Positions 9,183 through 18,084 of a DNA stretch of 64,000 bases are shown here, in pieces. The position numbers were made by a program, and so were the translations under genes. Source of the stretch: DAIDKA01 sp036267975. GTDB taxonomy: Bacteria > Pseudomonadota > Gammaproteobacteria > Steroidobacterales > Steroidobacteraceae. The notes under the pieces were generated by a model. The model was not told the origin of the DNA, searched no databases, and saw only the letters and a program-made list of their open reading frames with translations. The DNA lies in assembly GCA_036267975.1 (NCBI GenBank), contig DATAVA010000015.1:62001-126000 (forward strand). Reading direction: 5' to 3'. Each line of letters begins with the position of its first letter. The stretch's first letter is position 1.

Positions 9183-9616
9183 TATAGGTCGTGCTTTTCC
9201 AACGCGAAGCCGCGGTCGCGGTAGGCCTTGAACCGTTGCCGCCCCGCAGCCCGGCGAGTGGGGTCGGCATCGATGATCTCGATGATGCGGCTCGCCAGTT
9301 CCGGCTGCTCGGGCAGCTGTGGCGTCAGGTTGATCAGGACATCAACCGGTGCGGTGGGTCCACGACCGGTGTTGAGGACCACCGGCGTGCCGGTCAGTCG
9401 GGGCGCCTCGGTCGCAATCTCGTGCGGGATGAAGTTGTGTTCGCTGCCGGCCGTCCACAGCATCGCATCGAGCCGGTCCAGTTCGGTTGGATCACCGTGC
9501 TGGATCAGCACCGTGCTGCCCGCCTTCCAGGCCTTCTCGGTGATGCGGCACGCAATTGTCAGTTGCGCGCTGGGGGCGGGATCATCGACCACGTAAAACG
9601 TAACTGACGGTGGCAC
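9182..9616 (-). CDS. holC: DNA polymerase III subunit chi
   Basis: Chi is the clamp-loader accessory protein that links the replisome to single-strand binding protein. At 144 residues it matches the E. coli length closely. The N-terminus (VTFYVVDD) and the central segment with LDRLLW-like spacing (LDRLDAMLW) followed by FIPHE are characteristic of HolC. It is placed between pepA (12 bases away) and valS (one-base overlap), the classical gammaproteobacterial arrangement, which strengthens the call. Confidence 0.94.
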   Translation of the reverse strand: MPPSVTFYVVDDPAPSAQLTIACRITEKAWKAGSTVLIQHGDPTELDRLDAMLWTAGSEHNFIPHEIATEAPRLTGTPVVLNTGRGPTAPVDVLINLTPQLPEQPELASRIIEIIDADPTRRAAGRQRFKAYRDRGFALEKHDL

Positions 9617-9628
9617 GGGGAGGAACGT

Positions 9629-11125
9629 TCAGCCGCCGCCGGCGCGCTGTACCAGGAAGTCCGTCAGCAGCGGCATCGGGCGTCCGGTGGCGCCCTTATG
9701 CACCCCGCCCTGGTAGGCCGAGCCGGCGATATCCATATGCGCCCATTTCATGCCCTGGGTGAACTTGGACAGAAAGGCCGCCGCCGTGATCGCGCCGCCC
9801 TCGCGGCCACCGATATTGGCCATGTCGGCGAAATTCGTTTTCAGTTGTTCCGCGTACTCTTCGGTCAACGGCAGCTGCCAGGCACGATCATCGGCGCGCA
9901 CGCCGGCGGCAACCACTTCGGCCACGAGCGCGTCGTCATTGCCCATGACACCGCTGTGGTGGGCGCCGAGCGCGATGACGCAGGCGCCGGTGAGGGTGGC
10001 CATGTCGACCACGATGGACGGATCGAAGCGGCGCGCATAATGCAGCGCATCGCACAGAATCAAGCGGCCCTCGGCATCGGTGTTGAGGATTTCGACCGTC
10101 TGGCCTGAGGCGCTCGTGACAACGTCGCCGGGCTTGACGGCCACGCCGTCGGGCATGTTCTCGCAGGTCGCGACCAGTCCCACTACCCGCAACGGCAATT
10201 TCGCCTCGGCGAGGAACGCGATGGCCGCAATGACGGATGCCGCCCCCATCATGTCGAATTTCATCTCATCCATGGCGCCCGGGTCCTTCAAGGAGATACC
10301 ACCGGTGTCGAAGGTAATGCCCTTGCCGACCAGGACGATGGGCGCCGTCCGCGGCGTCCGCGGCCCCTGGTAGTCCATGACGATGAAGCGCGGCGGCTCG
10401 GCGCTGCCCTGGGTGACCGCCAGGAAGCAGCCCATTTTCTCGCGCCGGATCGCGGCCTCCTCGAGTACCTTGACCTTTACCGAGGAGTAGCGCTTCGCCA
10501 GGCTCTTCGCGCGCTCCGCCAGGTAGCGGGGTGTGCAGATATTCGCGGGCAGGTTGCCCAAATCACGTTGCAACGCGGTCGCGTCCGCCAGTGCGCGACC
10601 ATGTTCGAGGCCGCGTTTGGCTTCGGGGATGCCCGTGGCCCGCACCGGTCCGGCCATCACCAGATTGATCATGGGTGCCGGTGGCTTCTTGCCGGTTTTC
10701 AGATCATTGGTGCGATACAGGACCGTGCCGGTGATTTCCGCCACGCACCGTCCGAAGTAGTAATCATTGAGATCCTTGGCAGCTGGGCGCTCGATAGCCA
10801 CGGCCACACTGCGCATGCGGGTGCGCCCCACGGCCGTCAACGCCGCGGTGCAGGCGCGACGCCAGCCCTTGCGGCCATAGCTGCGTTCAGCGCCGAGGCC
10901 GGCCAGCACGACGCGCGTGGCGTTGAGGCCTGCCTCCGACAGCAGCAGCGTTTCACCGGCTCTGCCGTTGAAGTCGCCGCGATCGACGATGGCCTTGATG
11001 CGGCCGCCGGTAGCCTTGTCGAGAATCGCGGTCTCGGCGCCCAGCTTGCCCTCTTCGAACACGCCCGCCGCGATGCAATCCACGGACAGGTCAGTGGGTG
11101 TCTTGGACCACACGTCAAACTGCAT
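9629..11125 (-). CDS. pepA: Leucyl aminopeptidase (M17, PepA)
   Basis: This is a cytosolic M17 aminopeptidase of 498 residues. The family signature NTDAEGRL is at residues 348-355, with the metal/catalytic region GKGITFDTGG upstream and DMATLTGAC downstream, all intact. In E. coli PepA also acts as a DNA-binding protein for XerCD recombination and carAB repression; whether that role is kept here cannot be seen. A GGAGG at 11132-11136 lies six bases from the ATG at 11125 and only three from the ATG at 11128, so I preferred 11125. lptF starts 84 bases away in the opposite direction. Confidence 0.97.
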   Translation of the reverse strand: MQFDVWSKTPTDLSVDCIAAGVFEEGKLGAETAILDKATGGRIKAIVDRGDFNGRAGETLLLSEAGLNATRVVLAGLGAERSYGRKGWRRACTAALTAVGRTRMRSVAVAIERPAAKDLNDYYFGRCVAEITGTVLYRTNDLKTGKKPPAPMINLVMAGPVRATGIPEAKRGLEHGRALADATALQRDLGNLPANICTPRYLAERAKSLAKRYSSVKVKVLEEAAIRREKMGCFLAVTQGSAEPPRFIVMDYQGPRTPRTAPIVLVGKGITFDTGGISLKDPGAMDEMKFDMMGAASVIAAIAFLAEAKLPLRVVGLVATCENMPDGVAVKPGDVVTSASGQTVEILNTDAEGRLILCDALHYARRFDPSIVVDMATLTGACVIALGAHHSGVMGNDDALVAEVVAAGVRADDRAWQLPLTEEYAEQLKTNFADMANIGGREGGAITAAAFLSKFTQGMKWAHMDIAGSAYQGGVHKGATGRPMPLLTDFLVQRAGGG

Positions 11126-11208
11126 CATCGACCTCCACGTTGTGCCGCACACCCACCGGTTCTGGTTTAACCTAGAAGTCTAACCGAATTCAGCCAGCAG
11201 GTAGGGTT

Positions 11209-12324
11209 TTGGGTCGTCTTCTCGAACGCTATATTTTGCGGGAAATGATCGCCAGCGGTTTTGCCGTGACGCTGGTGCTGGTGCTGATCCTGCTGACGAA
11301 CGAGGGTGCACGCGTGCTCAGCCGGGCCGCGGACAACCAGTATCCCCATGACGTGGTCTTCGCATTGATCGGGCTGGGAGCCGTGCAGCACCTGCCCATT
11401 TTCGTGGCCGTCGGCCTGCTGCTGGGAATGGTCATGGCCTTCGGACGGCTGTATCACGACAGCGAAATGACCGCGGCCCTGGCCTGTGGGGTCGGAATGT
11501 CGCGCATTTACGCGCCGGTGATCGCGGTGGGCATCGTGGTCGCAGCGGTACTGGCATGGCTGTCGCTCGAGGTCGGGCCGGCGTCGATGGCGCGGGTCCT
11601 CACTCTGCGCCAGGAGGCCGTCCACGCCGGCCAGTTCGCGGCCCTGGCACCCGGCCGTTTCCGCAGTTTTGGCGGTGGCAGCACGGTTGTCTATGCGCAG
11701 GACGCGCTGCCGGACGGCACGCTGTCGGATGTGTTCGTCGAGCGCGATCGCGGTGGTCGCATCGAAGTGGCGCTGGCGCAAAGGGCGCGCCATACCCTGG
11801 CCAAAGACGGCCAGAGCCTCAACATCGTTCTGTACGATGGGGAGCAATTCGAAGGGGTGCCGGGCAGTGCGCAGTACCGCATCATAAAAAAATTTGCGCA
11901 ACTCGCAATTCCGGTGCAGCTGCCGCGCATGCGGGATGCAGTCGCGGACCTGGATGCCGCCCCGACCCGTGCGCTGATCGGTGCGGCCGCACTCGACCGG
12001 CAGGCGCAGCTGCAATGGCGCATTGCGCTGCCGGTCATGTGCCTGGTGCTGGCGGTCCTGGCGGTGCCGATCAGCAAACTGCCGCCACGGCGCGGGCGCC
12101 TGTCGCGGGTATGGCTGGCCGTGCTGCTGTTCATTCTGTATTTCTATCTGCTCTCGGCCGGGCGACTGGCCATAGAACACGGCACGATTCCCGCCGCCAT
12201 CGGGCTGTGGTGGACGCATCCGGTGGTGGTGATCACGGTGCTGCTGATCGCGCGACTGCCGCACTGGCGGGCGCGACTGCACAACCGGGGCGCAGCGGAT
12301 CCGCGGGCGTTGAGCCCCGCATGA
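11209..12324 (+). CDS. lptF: LPS export permease LptF
   Basis: LptF is one of the two membrane subunits of the LptB2FG transporter, which extracts lipopolysaccharide from the inner membrane. It is 371 residues with three N-terminal transmembrane helices, a periplasmic beta-jellyroll (about 110-270) and three C-terminal helices, the standard layout. The first possible start is a TTG at 11209 with a Shine-Dalgarno-like AGGTAGGG just upstream; no ATG is available before the first helix. The TGA overlaps the lptG ATG. Confidence 0.95.
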   Translation: MGRLLERYILREMIASGFAVTLVLVLILLTNEGARVLSRAADNQYPHDVVFALIGLGAVQHLPIFVAVGLLLGMVMAFGRLYHDSEMTAALACGVGMSRIYAPVIAVGIVVAAVLAWLSLEVGPASMARVLTLRQEAVHAGQFAALAPGRFRSFGGGSTVVYAQDALPDGTLSDVFVERDRGGRIEVALAQRARHTLAKDGQSLNIVLYDGEQFEGVPGSAQYRIIKKFAQLAIPVQLPRMRDAVADLDAAPTRALIGAAALDRQAQLQWRIALPVMCLVLAVLAVPISKLPPRRGRLSRVWLAVLLFILYFYLLSAGRLAIEHGTIPAAIGLWWTHPVVVITVLLIARLPHWRARLHNRGAADPRALSPA

Positions 12325-13385
12325 ACATTCTCGATCGTTATATCGTGCGGCGGATACTGGCGATGACCGCGCTGGTGATGGCCGTGATCATCGCGCTCGC
12401 GGTGCTGTTCACGTTCATCAACGAGCAGGGCGACACCGGCACCGGTCATTACGGCAGTCTTGATGCGTTCTGGTTTGCGCTGATGAGCGTGCCGCAGCAG
12501 GCCTGGGAACTGCTGCCGATCGGCGCGCTGATCGGGTCCATGCTCGGATTGGGGACGCTGGCCAGCGGCAGCGAGCTGACCGTCGCCCGGGCGGCCGGCG
12601 TCTCGGTGACGCGACTCGCGGTGTCGGTATTCATCGCCGGCATCGTACTGGTCGCCGCGGAGGTGGTCCTGGGCGAACTGCTCGCGCCGCCGCTGCAGCA
12701 CATCGCGCGCCAGCAACGGGCCATTGAGCGCTTTTCGGGTGCCAGCTTCAACGGTGGTTCCGCCTGGGTGCGCGATGGCAATCAGATCCTGGGTGTCGAA
12801 CAGTCCCAGGACGGGGAGACCCATGGCGGAATGCTGATTTTCGAGGTGTCCAACGACCATCACCTGCTGGCAATCGGGCGGGCCGCGCGCGCGTTGCCGG
12901 GCACCGATCATCACTGGGTGCTGCGCGGCTATGCCGAGTCGCGCTTTACGGGCGATCAGGTCAAGGCCAGCTCGCAGGGCGTGCGCACCCTCGCATCGAA
13001 CGTCAGCGGCGAGTTCCTGGGTCTGGCCAATTCGGATCCGGGCGAGCTGGCCAGCAGCGCGTTGTGGAGCCTGATCGGCTACTACCGGGCCAATGCCCTG
13101 GATGCGCGGCCGTATCTGTTCGCGTTCTGGTCACGCATCGCGCGCACCGGCGCCATTGCCTTCGCGGTACTGCTCGCAATCCCCTTCGTACTGGGCCCGA
13201 TGCGCTCCTCGGGGACGGGCGCACGTTTGCTCATCGGCCTGATGCTGGGGCTGGGTTTCTTTTTCCTGCAGCGATTCATCGAGAGCGGCACGATCGTGTT
13301 CGATCTCGACCCCGTCGTGCTCGCGTGGCTGCCGACGGCGGTGCTGGTCGTTGTCTCGCTGGGCCTGCTGGCGCGCGTGCGCTAG
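12321..13385 (+). CDS. lptG: LPS export permease LptG
   Basis: This is the partner of LptF in the lipopolysaccharide exporter, 354 residues with the same 3 helices - periplasmic domain - 3 helices plan. The conserved N-terminus (ILDRYIVRRI) and the loop GSELTVARAAGVS typical of LptG are visible. The ATG at 12321 overlaps the lptF stop by four bases, indicating translational coupling. LptF and LptG are required in equal amounts, which the overlap supports. Confidence 0.95.
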   Translation: MNILDRYIVRRILAMTALVMAVIIALAVLFTFINEQGDTGTGHYGSLDAFWFALMSVPQQAWELLPIGALIGSMLGLGTLASGSELTVARAAGVSVTRLAVSVFIAGIVLVAAEVVLGELLAPPLQHIARQQRAIERFSGASFNGGSAWVRDGNQILGVEQSQDGETHGGMLIFEVSNDHHLLAIGRAARALPGTDHHWVLRGYAESRFTGDQVKASSQGVRTLASNVSGEFLGLANSDPGELASSALWSLIGYYRANALDARPYLFAFWSRIARTGAIAFAVLLAIPFVLGPMRSSGTGARLLIGLMLGLGFFFLQRFIESGTIVFDLDPVVLAWLPTAVLVVVSLGLLARVR

Positions 13386-13394
13386 ATCCCGGCA

Positions 13395-14855
13395 TCAGCC
13401 CTTGAGCACGCTGATGACCCGCGGCTCCATGTAGCCCTTCAGGCCCAGCTCCGCGTACTGGCGGCCCATGCCGGATTCCTTGGCGCCGCCGAAGGGCACG
13501 GTCGCGGAGGTCGTGCGATGCTGATTGACCCAGGCGGTACCGACTTCCAGGCGCGCGGCCAGGCGCGCGGCACGCTCCGGATCCGCGCTCCATACCGAGC
13601 CTGACAGCCCGAAGCGAGTGTCATTCGCACGCCGCAGCGCATCCTCCTCGTCGGAGAACTTGAGGACCGGCACGATGGGCCCGAATTGCTCCTCCTGCAC
13701 CAGCCGGCTGTGATCATCAATATCGGTCACGACCGTCGGCGGGAAAAAGTACCCGGGACCTGCGGGCACGCGGCCGCCAGCCAGGATGCGTGCGCCCTGC
13801 GCGGTGGTGTCAGCGAGGATGCCGACGACCTTGTCGTACTGTTCCCGGTTCTGGATGGGACCGAGTTGCACGCCGGCCTCCAGGCCGCTGCCGATGCGCG
13901 CCTTGGTGGCTTCCTCGGCCAGGGCGGTGCACAGATCCGCGTAGATGCTCTCATGGGCATAGATACGCTTGATGGCCATGCAGACCTGGCCGCTGTTGAC
14001 GAAGGCGGCGAAGAACAGCTTTGGCGCTACGCCGCGCGGATCCACGTCATCGAGCACGATGGCCGCATCGTTGCCACCCAACTCCAGCGTGAAGCGCTTC
14101 AGCGTGCCGGCGCAGCTGGCCATGACCCGCTTGCCGGTCTGCACCGAACCGGTGAACGAAATCTTGTCGATACCCGAATGTGTCGTCATCCCCTCACCGA
14201 GTTGATCGGGACCCGCCAGGACGTTGAGTACACCGGGCGGAAACACATCACGCAGCAGGGCGGCGATCTTCAGGGTGCACAACGGTGTGTAGGGCGAGGG
14301 TTTCAATATCACCGTATTGCCGGTGTACAGGGCGGCGACCAGCGGCCCTGCCGCCAGATTGATCGGCGCGTTCCAAGGCGTGATGATGCCGACCACCCCG
14401 AGCGGGAAATATTTCAGCTCGATGCGGCGCTGGGCGCTGTCTTCGAGCAGTTCATCGGCGACGATGATTTCGGCCATGCCCACCGACTGCGTGGCCGCAC
14501 GACTGATCTCATCGCGCGACTGCCCCACCGGTTTTCCCTGCTCGAGCGTGAGCAGCTCGGCCAGCGCGGCGGCGTTGTCGGTGAGGATGCGGGCCATGCG
14601 GCCGATGGCCGCACGGCGTTCGGACACCGCGGTGGCGCGCCATCCGGGGAATGCGCGCCGCGCCGCGGCCACGGCGCGGTCAAGCGCCTCGCGGCTCGCC
14701 AGCGGCGCGCGGGCAAAAGCCTTGCCCGTGGCCGGATTGATCACGTCAAACCATTCTTTCCCGGCCACCAGTTCGCCGTCGATCAGATTGGCGAAATCCA
14801 TGCGCAGCTGCGCAGTTCCAGCGTCGGCGTGCTCTGGGGTGCCTTGGGCGTTCAT
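13395..14855 (-). CDS. NAD(P)-dependent aldehyde dehydrogenase
   Basis: This is a 486-residue ALDH superfamily enzyme that oxidises an aldehyde to a carboxylate. The catalytic Cys is in NSGQVC and the general-base Glu in LELGG; the cofactor-binding GITPWNAP segment is also present. It diverges from ligI with a 128-base gap, so it may share regulation with the protocatechuate genes. A substrate such as vanillin or protocatechualdehyde is possible from context, but the sequence alone does not define it. It ends 10 bases after the convergent lptG. Confidence 0.9.
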   Translation of the reverse strand: MNAQGTPEHADAGTAQLRMDFANLIDGELVAGKEWFDVINPATGKAFARAPLASREALDRAVAAARRAFPGWRATAVSERRAAIGRMARILTDNAAALAELLTLEQGKPVGQSRDEISRAATQSVGMAEIIVADELLEDSAQRRIELKYFPLGVVGIITPWNAPINLAAGPLVAALYTGNTVILKPSPYTPLCTLKIAALLRDVFPPGVLNVLAGPDQLGEGMTTHSGIDKISFTGSVQTGKRVMASCAGTLKRFTLELGGNDAAIVLDDVDPRGVAPKLFFAAFVNSGQVCMAIKRIYAHESIYADLCTALAEEATKARIGSGLEAGVQLGPIQNREQYDKVVGILADTTAQGARILAGGRVPAGPGYFFPPTVVTDIDDHSRLVQEEQFGPIVPVLKFSDEEDALRRANDTRFGLSGSVWSADPERAARLAARLEVGTAWVNQHRTTSATVPFGGAKESGMGRQYAELGLKGYMEPRVISVLKG

Positions 14856-14952
14856 GGTCAGGGGGTCTCCGGCGATTGTGTCCGCTGGGTTGCGCAGCTA
14901 CGATACCAAATTACCCCGGGAGGCCATCAAGGGCTGTCCCAGGAGCCCATTA

Positions 14953-14965
14953 CCCGAACTTCGGG
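14953..14965. promoter_or_regulatory. Perfect short palindrome upstream of ligI
   Basis: CCCGAA, one base, TTCGGG: a 13-base perfect inverted repeat placed 19 bases before the ligI ATG, in the only divergent intergenic gap of the protocatechuate cluster. It could be an operator half or a small mRNA hairpin. No regulator gene adjoins it in this cluster, so its role is only a suggestion. Confidence 0.3.
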
Positions 14966-14983
14966 CAGCGCAGAAAAACCTGA

Positions 14984-15871
14984 ATGATACCAACCTGTAA
15001 GCCACCGGATCCCAATACCCACAAGCCCAAGTATCGCCCGCCGGCCGGGGCCTGCGATGCCCACTGCCACATCTTCGGACCCGGCGAGCGCTATCCCTAC
15101 GCGGCCGACCGCACCTATACCCCGCCGGATGCGCCGCTGGAGACGTTCCGCGAGCTGCAGTCCATTCTGGGGCTGGATCGGGCGGTGCTGGTCAATGCCA
15201 GCTGCCACGGCAGCGACAATACGGTCATCGTGGATGCCATCGCGACCAGCGGCGGCCGGTACCGCGGCGTTGCCAACGCTGACGATAGTTTCACGGCGCG
15301 CGACTTCGAGAAGCTGCACGCCGGCGGCATTCGCGGCGTGCGCTTCAACTTCGTGAAGCACCTGGGTGGCATGCCGGACATGGGCGAATTTCACCGCATC
15401 ATTGCGCGTATCCGCCCGCTGGGCTGGCACGTCGACCTGCATTTCGATGCCGGGGACCTCGTCGAGCATCGCGATCTGCTGCGTGACATGCCCGTGCCGT
15501 TCATCATTGATCACATGGGCCGGGTGCCCACCAAGGCAGGGCTGGAACAGGAACCATTCCGGCAGCTGCTGAGCGTCCTGAAGACCAACGAGCGCTGCTG
15601 GGTGAAGATCAGCGGGTCCGAGCGCATCTCGAGCAACGGGCCGCCGTTCACGGATGCAGTGCCCTTCGCACGTGCGCTGATCGAGGCCGCGCCGGACCGG
15701 ATTCTGTGGGGAACGGACTGGCCGCACCCGAACATCGCCAAACACATGCCCAATGATGGTGACCTGGTCGATCTCATTCCGCTGATGGCTCCGGAGGCCG
15801 AGCTGCAGCGAAAGATCCTGGTCGACAATCCGCACCGGCTGTATCAGTTTTCAAGGTTGAAGGAAGCCTAA
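14984..15871 (+). CDS. ligI: 2-pyrone-4,6-dicarboxylate hydrolase (LigI)
   Basis: LigI opens the lactone 2-pyrone-4,6-dicarboxylate to 4-oxalomesaconate in the protocatechuate 4,5-cleavage pathway. The 295-residue TIM-barrel amidohydrolase shows the N-terminal DAHCH (His27, His29) and the C-terminal GTDWPHP with the catalytic Asp245. The central FDAGDL and DHMGR segments are also as in LigI. Unlike most amidohydrolases, LigI is metal independent. The stop overlaps the ligA start by one base, and ligA, ligB and ligC follow, which makes the assignment strong. The Shine-Dalgarno is weak. Confidence 0.93.
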   Translation: MIPTCKPPDPNTHKPKYRPPAGACDAHCHIFGPGERYPYAADRTYTPPDAPLETFRELQSILGLDRAVLVNASCHGSDNTVIVDAIATSGGRYRGVANADDSFTARDFEKLHAGGIRGVRFNFVKHLGGMPDMGEFHRIIARIRPLGWHVDLHFDAGDLVEHRDLLRDMPVPFIIDHMGRVPTKAGLEQEPFRQLLSVLKTNERCWVKISGSERISSNGPPFTDAVPFARALIEAAPDRILWGTDWPHPNIAKHMPNDGDLVDLIPLMAPEAELQRKILVDNPHRLYQFSRLKEA

Positions 15872-16281
15872 TGTCTGACAAGCATCTGTCCCCGTACCTC
15901 AATGAATTTGAGGACATTCCGGGCACGCTGGTGTTCAACACCTTCCGTTCGCGCCAGGGATTCAACCTGAACCAGTTCTGCATGTCGCTGATGAAGCCGG
16001 AGAACCGCGAAAAGTTCAAAGCCAATGAGGTGGAGTACCTCAAGCCCTGGAAGCTCACCGAAGCGCAGACTGCGGCGGTCCTGAATCGTGACTACACCGC
16101 GCTGATGCAGAATGGTGGCAATATCTATTTTCTGGCCAAGCTCTTCTCGACCGACGGCTTCCCGTACCTGGTGGCCGTGGCCACCATGACCGGGATGTCG
16201 CAGAAGGACTATTCCGAGATGATGCTCGCGGGTGGTCGCAGTCCGAAGGGCAACCGCAGCAAATCAAACCCGAGTCTTTGA
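15871..16281 (+). CDS. ligA: Protocatechuate 4,5-dioxygenase alpha subunit
   Basis: This is the small helical subunit of the LigAB extradiol dioxygenase. At 136 residues it matches the family. The segments FNTFRSRQGFNLNQFC and RDYTALMQNGGNIYFLAKL are characteristic of LigA, whose residues close over the active site in LigB. It lies between ligI (one-base overlap) and ligB (7-base gap), consistent with equal expression of both dioxygenase subunits. Confidence 0.96.
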   Translation: MSDKHLSPYLNEFEDIPGTLVFNTFRSRQGFNLNQFCMSLMKPENREKFKANEVEYLKPWKLTEAQTAAVLNRDYTALMQNGGNIYFLAKLFSTDGFPYLVAVATMTGMSQKDYSEMMLAGGRSPKGNRSKSNPSL

Positions 16282-16288
16282 AGCAAAC

Positions 16289-17140
16289 ATGGCAAGAATC
16301 ACCGCCGGTGTCAGCACCTCTCACGTTCCTGCGATCGCTGCGACCATCGATCTTGGCAAGCAGCAGCAGCCTTACTGGGCGCCGATCTTCAAGGGCTTCG
16401 AGTTCTCCCGCAAATGGATGGCCGAGCACAAGCCGGACGTCGCGATCCTGATCTACAACGATCATGCCTCGGCGTTCGATGCGAGGATTTTCCCGACCTT
16501 CGCCATTGGCTGCGCCGATGAGTTTCTGTCGGCCGATGAGGGCTGGGGCCGTCGCCCGGTGCCGGTGGTGAAGGGGAACTCGGATTTCGCCTGCCACATC
16601 GCGCAATCGCTGATCCTGAATGAATTCGACATGACGGTCGTCAATCAGATGGATGTCGATCATGGCCTGACCGTGCCGTTGAATCTGCTGTTCGGCGATC
16701 TGAAACCTGAAGATCAGTGGCCGTGCGAGGTCATTCCGTTCCCCATCAATGTGGTGCAGTACCCGCCGCCGACGGGCAAGCGCTGCTTTGATCTGGGTCG
16801 CGCGCTGCGCAAGGCCGTGGAGTCCTACCCTGAGGATCTGAAGGTCGTGGTGTTCGGCACCGGTGGCATGTCGCACCAGCTGCAGGGCACGCGCGCCGGT
16901 CTCATCAACCCGGAGTGGGACAAGAAGTTCCTGGACGGTCTGACCAAGGACCCGATCGGCCTGACGAAGATTTCACACCTCGAGTACGTGCGCGAAGCCG
17001 GCTCGGAAGGCATCGAGCTGGTCATGTGGCTGGCGATGCGTGGCGCGCTGAACGATAACGTGAAAGAGGTTTATCGCTTCTATCATGTGCCGTGCTCCAA
17101 CACGGCGCTGGGACATATCATTCTCGAGAATCAACCATGA
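16289..17140 (+). CDS. ligB: Protocatechuate 4,5-dioxygenase beta subunit
   Basis: This catalytic Fe(II) subunit cleaves the ring of protocatechuate to 4-carboxy-2-hydroxymuconate-6-semialdehyde. It has 283 residues. The expected iron ligands are present: His12 (TSHVP), His59 (YNDHAS) and Glu243 (GIELVMW), with the catalytic His196 in GGMSHQ. These positions fall within two residues of those known in Sphingobium LigB. An upstream in-frame extension would overlap ligA and lacks similarity, so I start at the ATG at 16289. The TGA overlaps the ligC ATG. Confidence 0.97.
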   Translation: MARITAGVSTSHVPAIAATIDLGKQQQPYWAPIFKGFEFSRKWMAEHKPDVAILIYNDHASAFDARIFPTFAIGCADEFLSADEGWGRRPVPVVKGNSDFACHIAQSLILNEFDMTVVNQMDVDHGLTVPLNLLFGDLKPEDQWPCEVIPFPINVVQYPPPTGKRCFDLGRALRKAVESYPEDLKVVVFGTGGMSHQLQGTRAGLINPEWDKKFLDGLTKDPIGLTKISHLEYVREAGSEGIELVMWLAMRGALNDNVKEVYRFYHVPCSNTALGHIILENQP

Positions 17141-18084
17141 AGATTGTTGTCGCGGGTCAAGGCGCTTTTGGCGTAAAGCATATCGAGGCCATCCAGAAGA
17201 TCAGCGGTATCACCATCGCATCGTTGGCGGGCGGTAGTGCGGATTCCACCGCGGAGGTTGCGCGCAAGTACGCGATCCCGCACTGGACCACCAACCTCGA
17301 GGAGGCCCTGGCGCAGCCGGGCATCGAGGCGGCCATCCTCGCGTCGCCCACCCAGATGCACGCCGCGCAGACCCTGCAATGCCTGCGTGCCGGCAAGCAC
17401 GTGCAGGTCGAGATTCCCATGTCGGACAATCTGGCCGATGCGGAGAAGGTGCTGGCCCTGCAGCAGGAGACCGGCCTGATCGCCATGGCCGGCCATACCC
17501 GCCGCTTCAATCCGAGCCATCAGTGGATCCACAAGCGCATCATGGCTGGCGAGCTGAAAGTGCAGCAGATGGACGTGCAGACTTACTTTTTTCGTCGCAC
17601 CAACATGAATGCGCTGGGCAAGCCGCGCAGCTGGACCGATCACCTGCTGTGGCACCATGCCTGCCACACCGTTGATTTGTTCCAGTACCAGACCGGCGAG
17701 ACGGTATCGCGCTGTCATGCGCTGCAAGGACCGCTGCATCCGCAACTCGGCATCGCCATGGACATGAGCATCGGGCTGAAGGTGCCATCCGGCGCGATCT
17801 GCACGCTGTCGCTGTCGTTCAACAACGATGGCCCGCTGGGCACTTTCTTCCGCTACATCTGCGACAACGGCACCTACCTTGCCCGCTATGATGATCTGCT
17901 GGATGGCAACCAGAAGCCCATCGACGTATCCAAAGTGGCGGTGTCGATGAATGGCATCGAGCTGCAGGATCGGGAGTTCTTCAGCGCCATCCAGGAAGGC
18001 CGTGAACCCAATGCCAGCGTGCAGCAGGTGCTGCCGTGCATGCGGACCCTGGATGCGCTCGAGCGGGACCTGCTGCGCGGCTAA
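17137..18084 (+). CDS. ligC: 4-carboxy-2-hydroxymuconate-6-semialdehyde dehydrogenase
   Basis: LigC oxidises the LigAB product, in its hemiacetal form, to 2-pyrone-4,6-dicarboxylate with NAD(P)+. The 315-residue protein is a Gfo/Idh/MocA oxidoreductase: nucleotide-binding GQGAFG at residues 7-12, then the family EIPMS segment and the catalytic-domain HTRRFNPSHQW. The ATG overlaps the ligB TGA. It converges on an aldo/keto reductase gene, and the two stop codons share bases at 18081-18084 (CTAA). Confidence 0.95.
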   Translation: MKIVVAGQGAFGVKHIEAIQKISGITIASLAGGSADSTAEVARKYAIPHWTTNLEEALAQPGIEAAILASPTQMHAAQTLQCLRAGKHVQVEIPMSDNLADAEKVLALQQETGLIAMAGHTRRFNPSHQWIHKRIMAGELKVQQMDVQTYFFRRTNMNALGKPRSWTDHLLWHHACHTVDLFQYQTGETVSRCHALQGPLHPQLGIAMDMSIGLKVPSGAICTLSLSFNNDGPLGTFFRYICDNGTYLARYDDLLDGNQKPIDVSKVAVSMNGIELQDREFFSAIQEGREPNASVQQVLPCMRTLDALERDLLRG

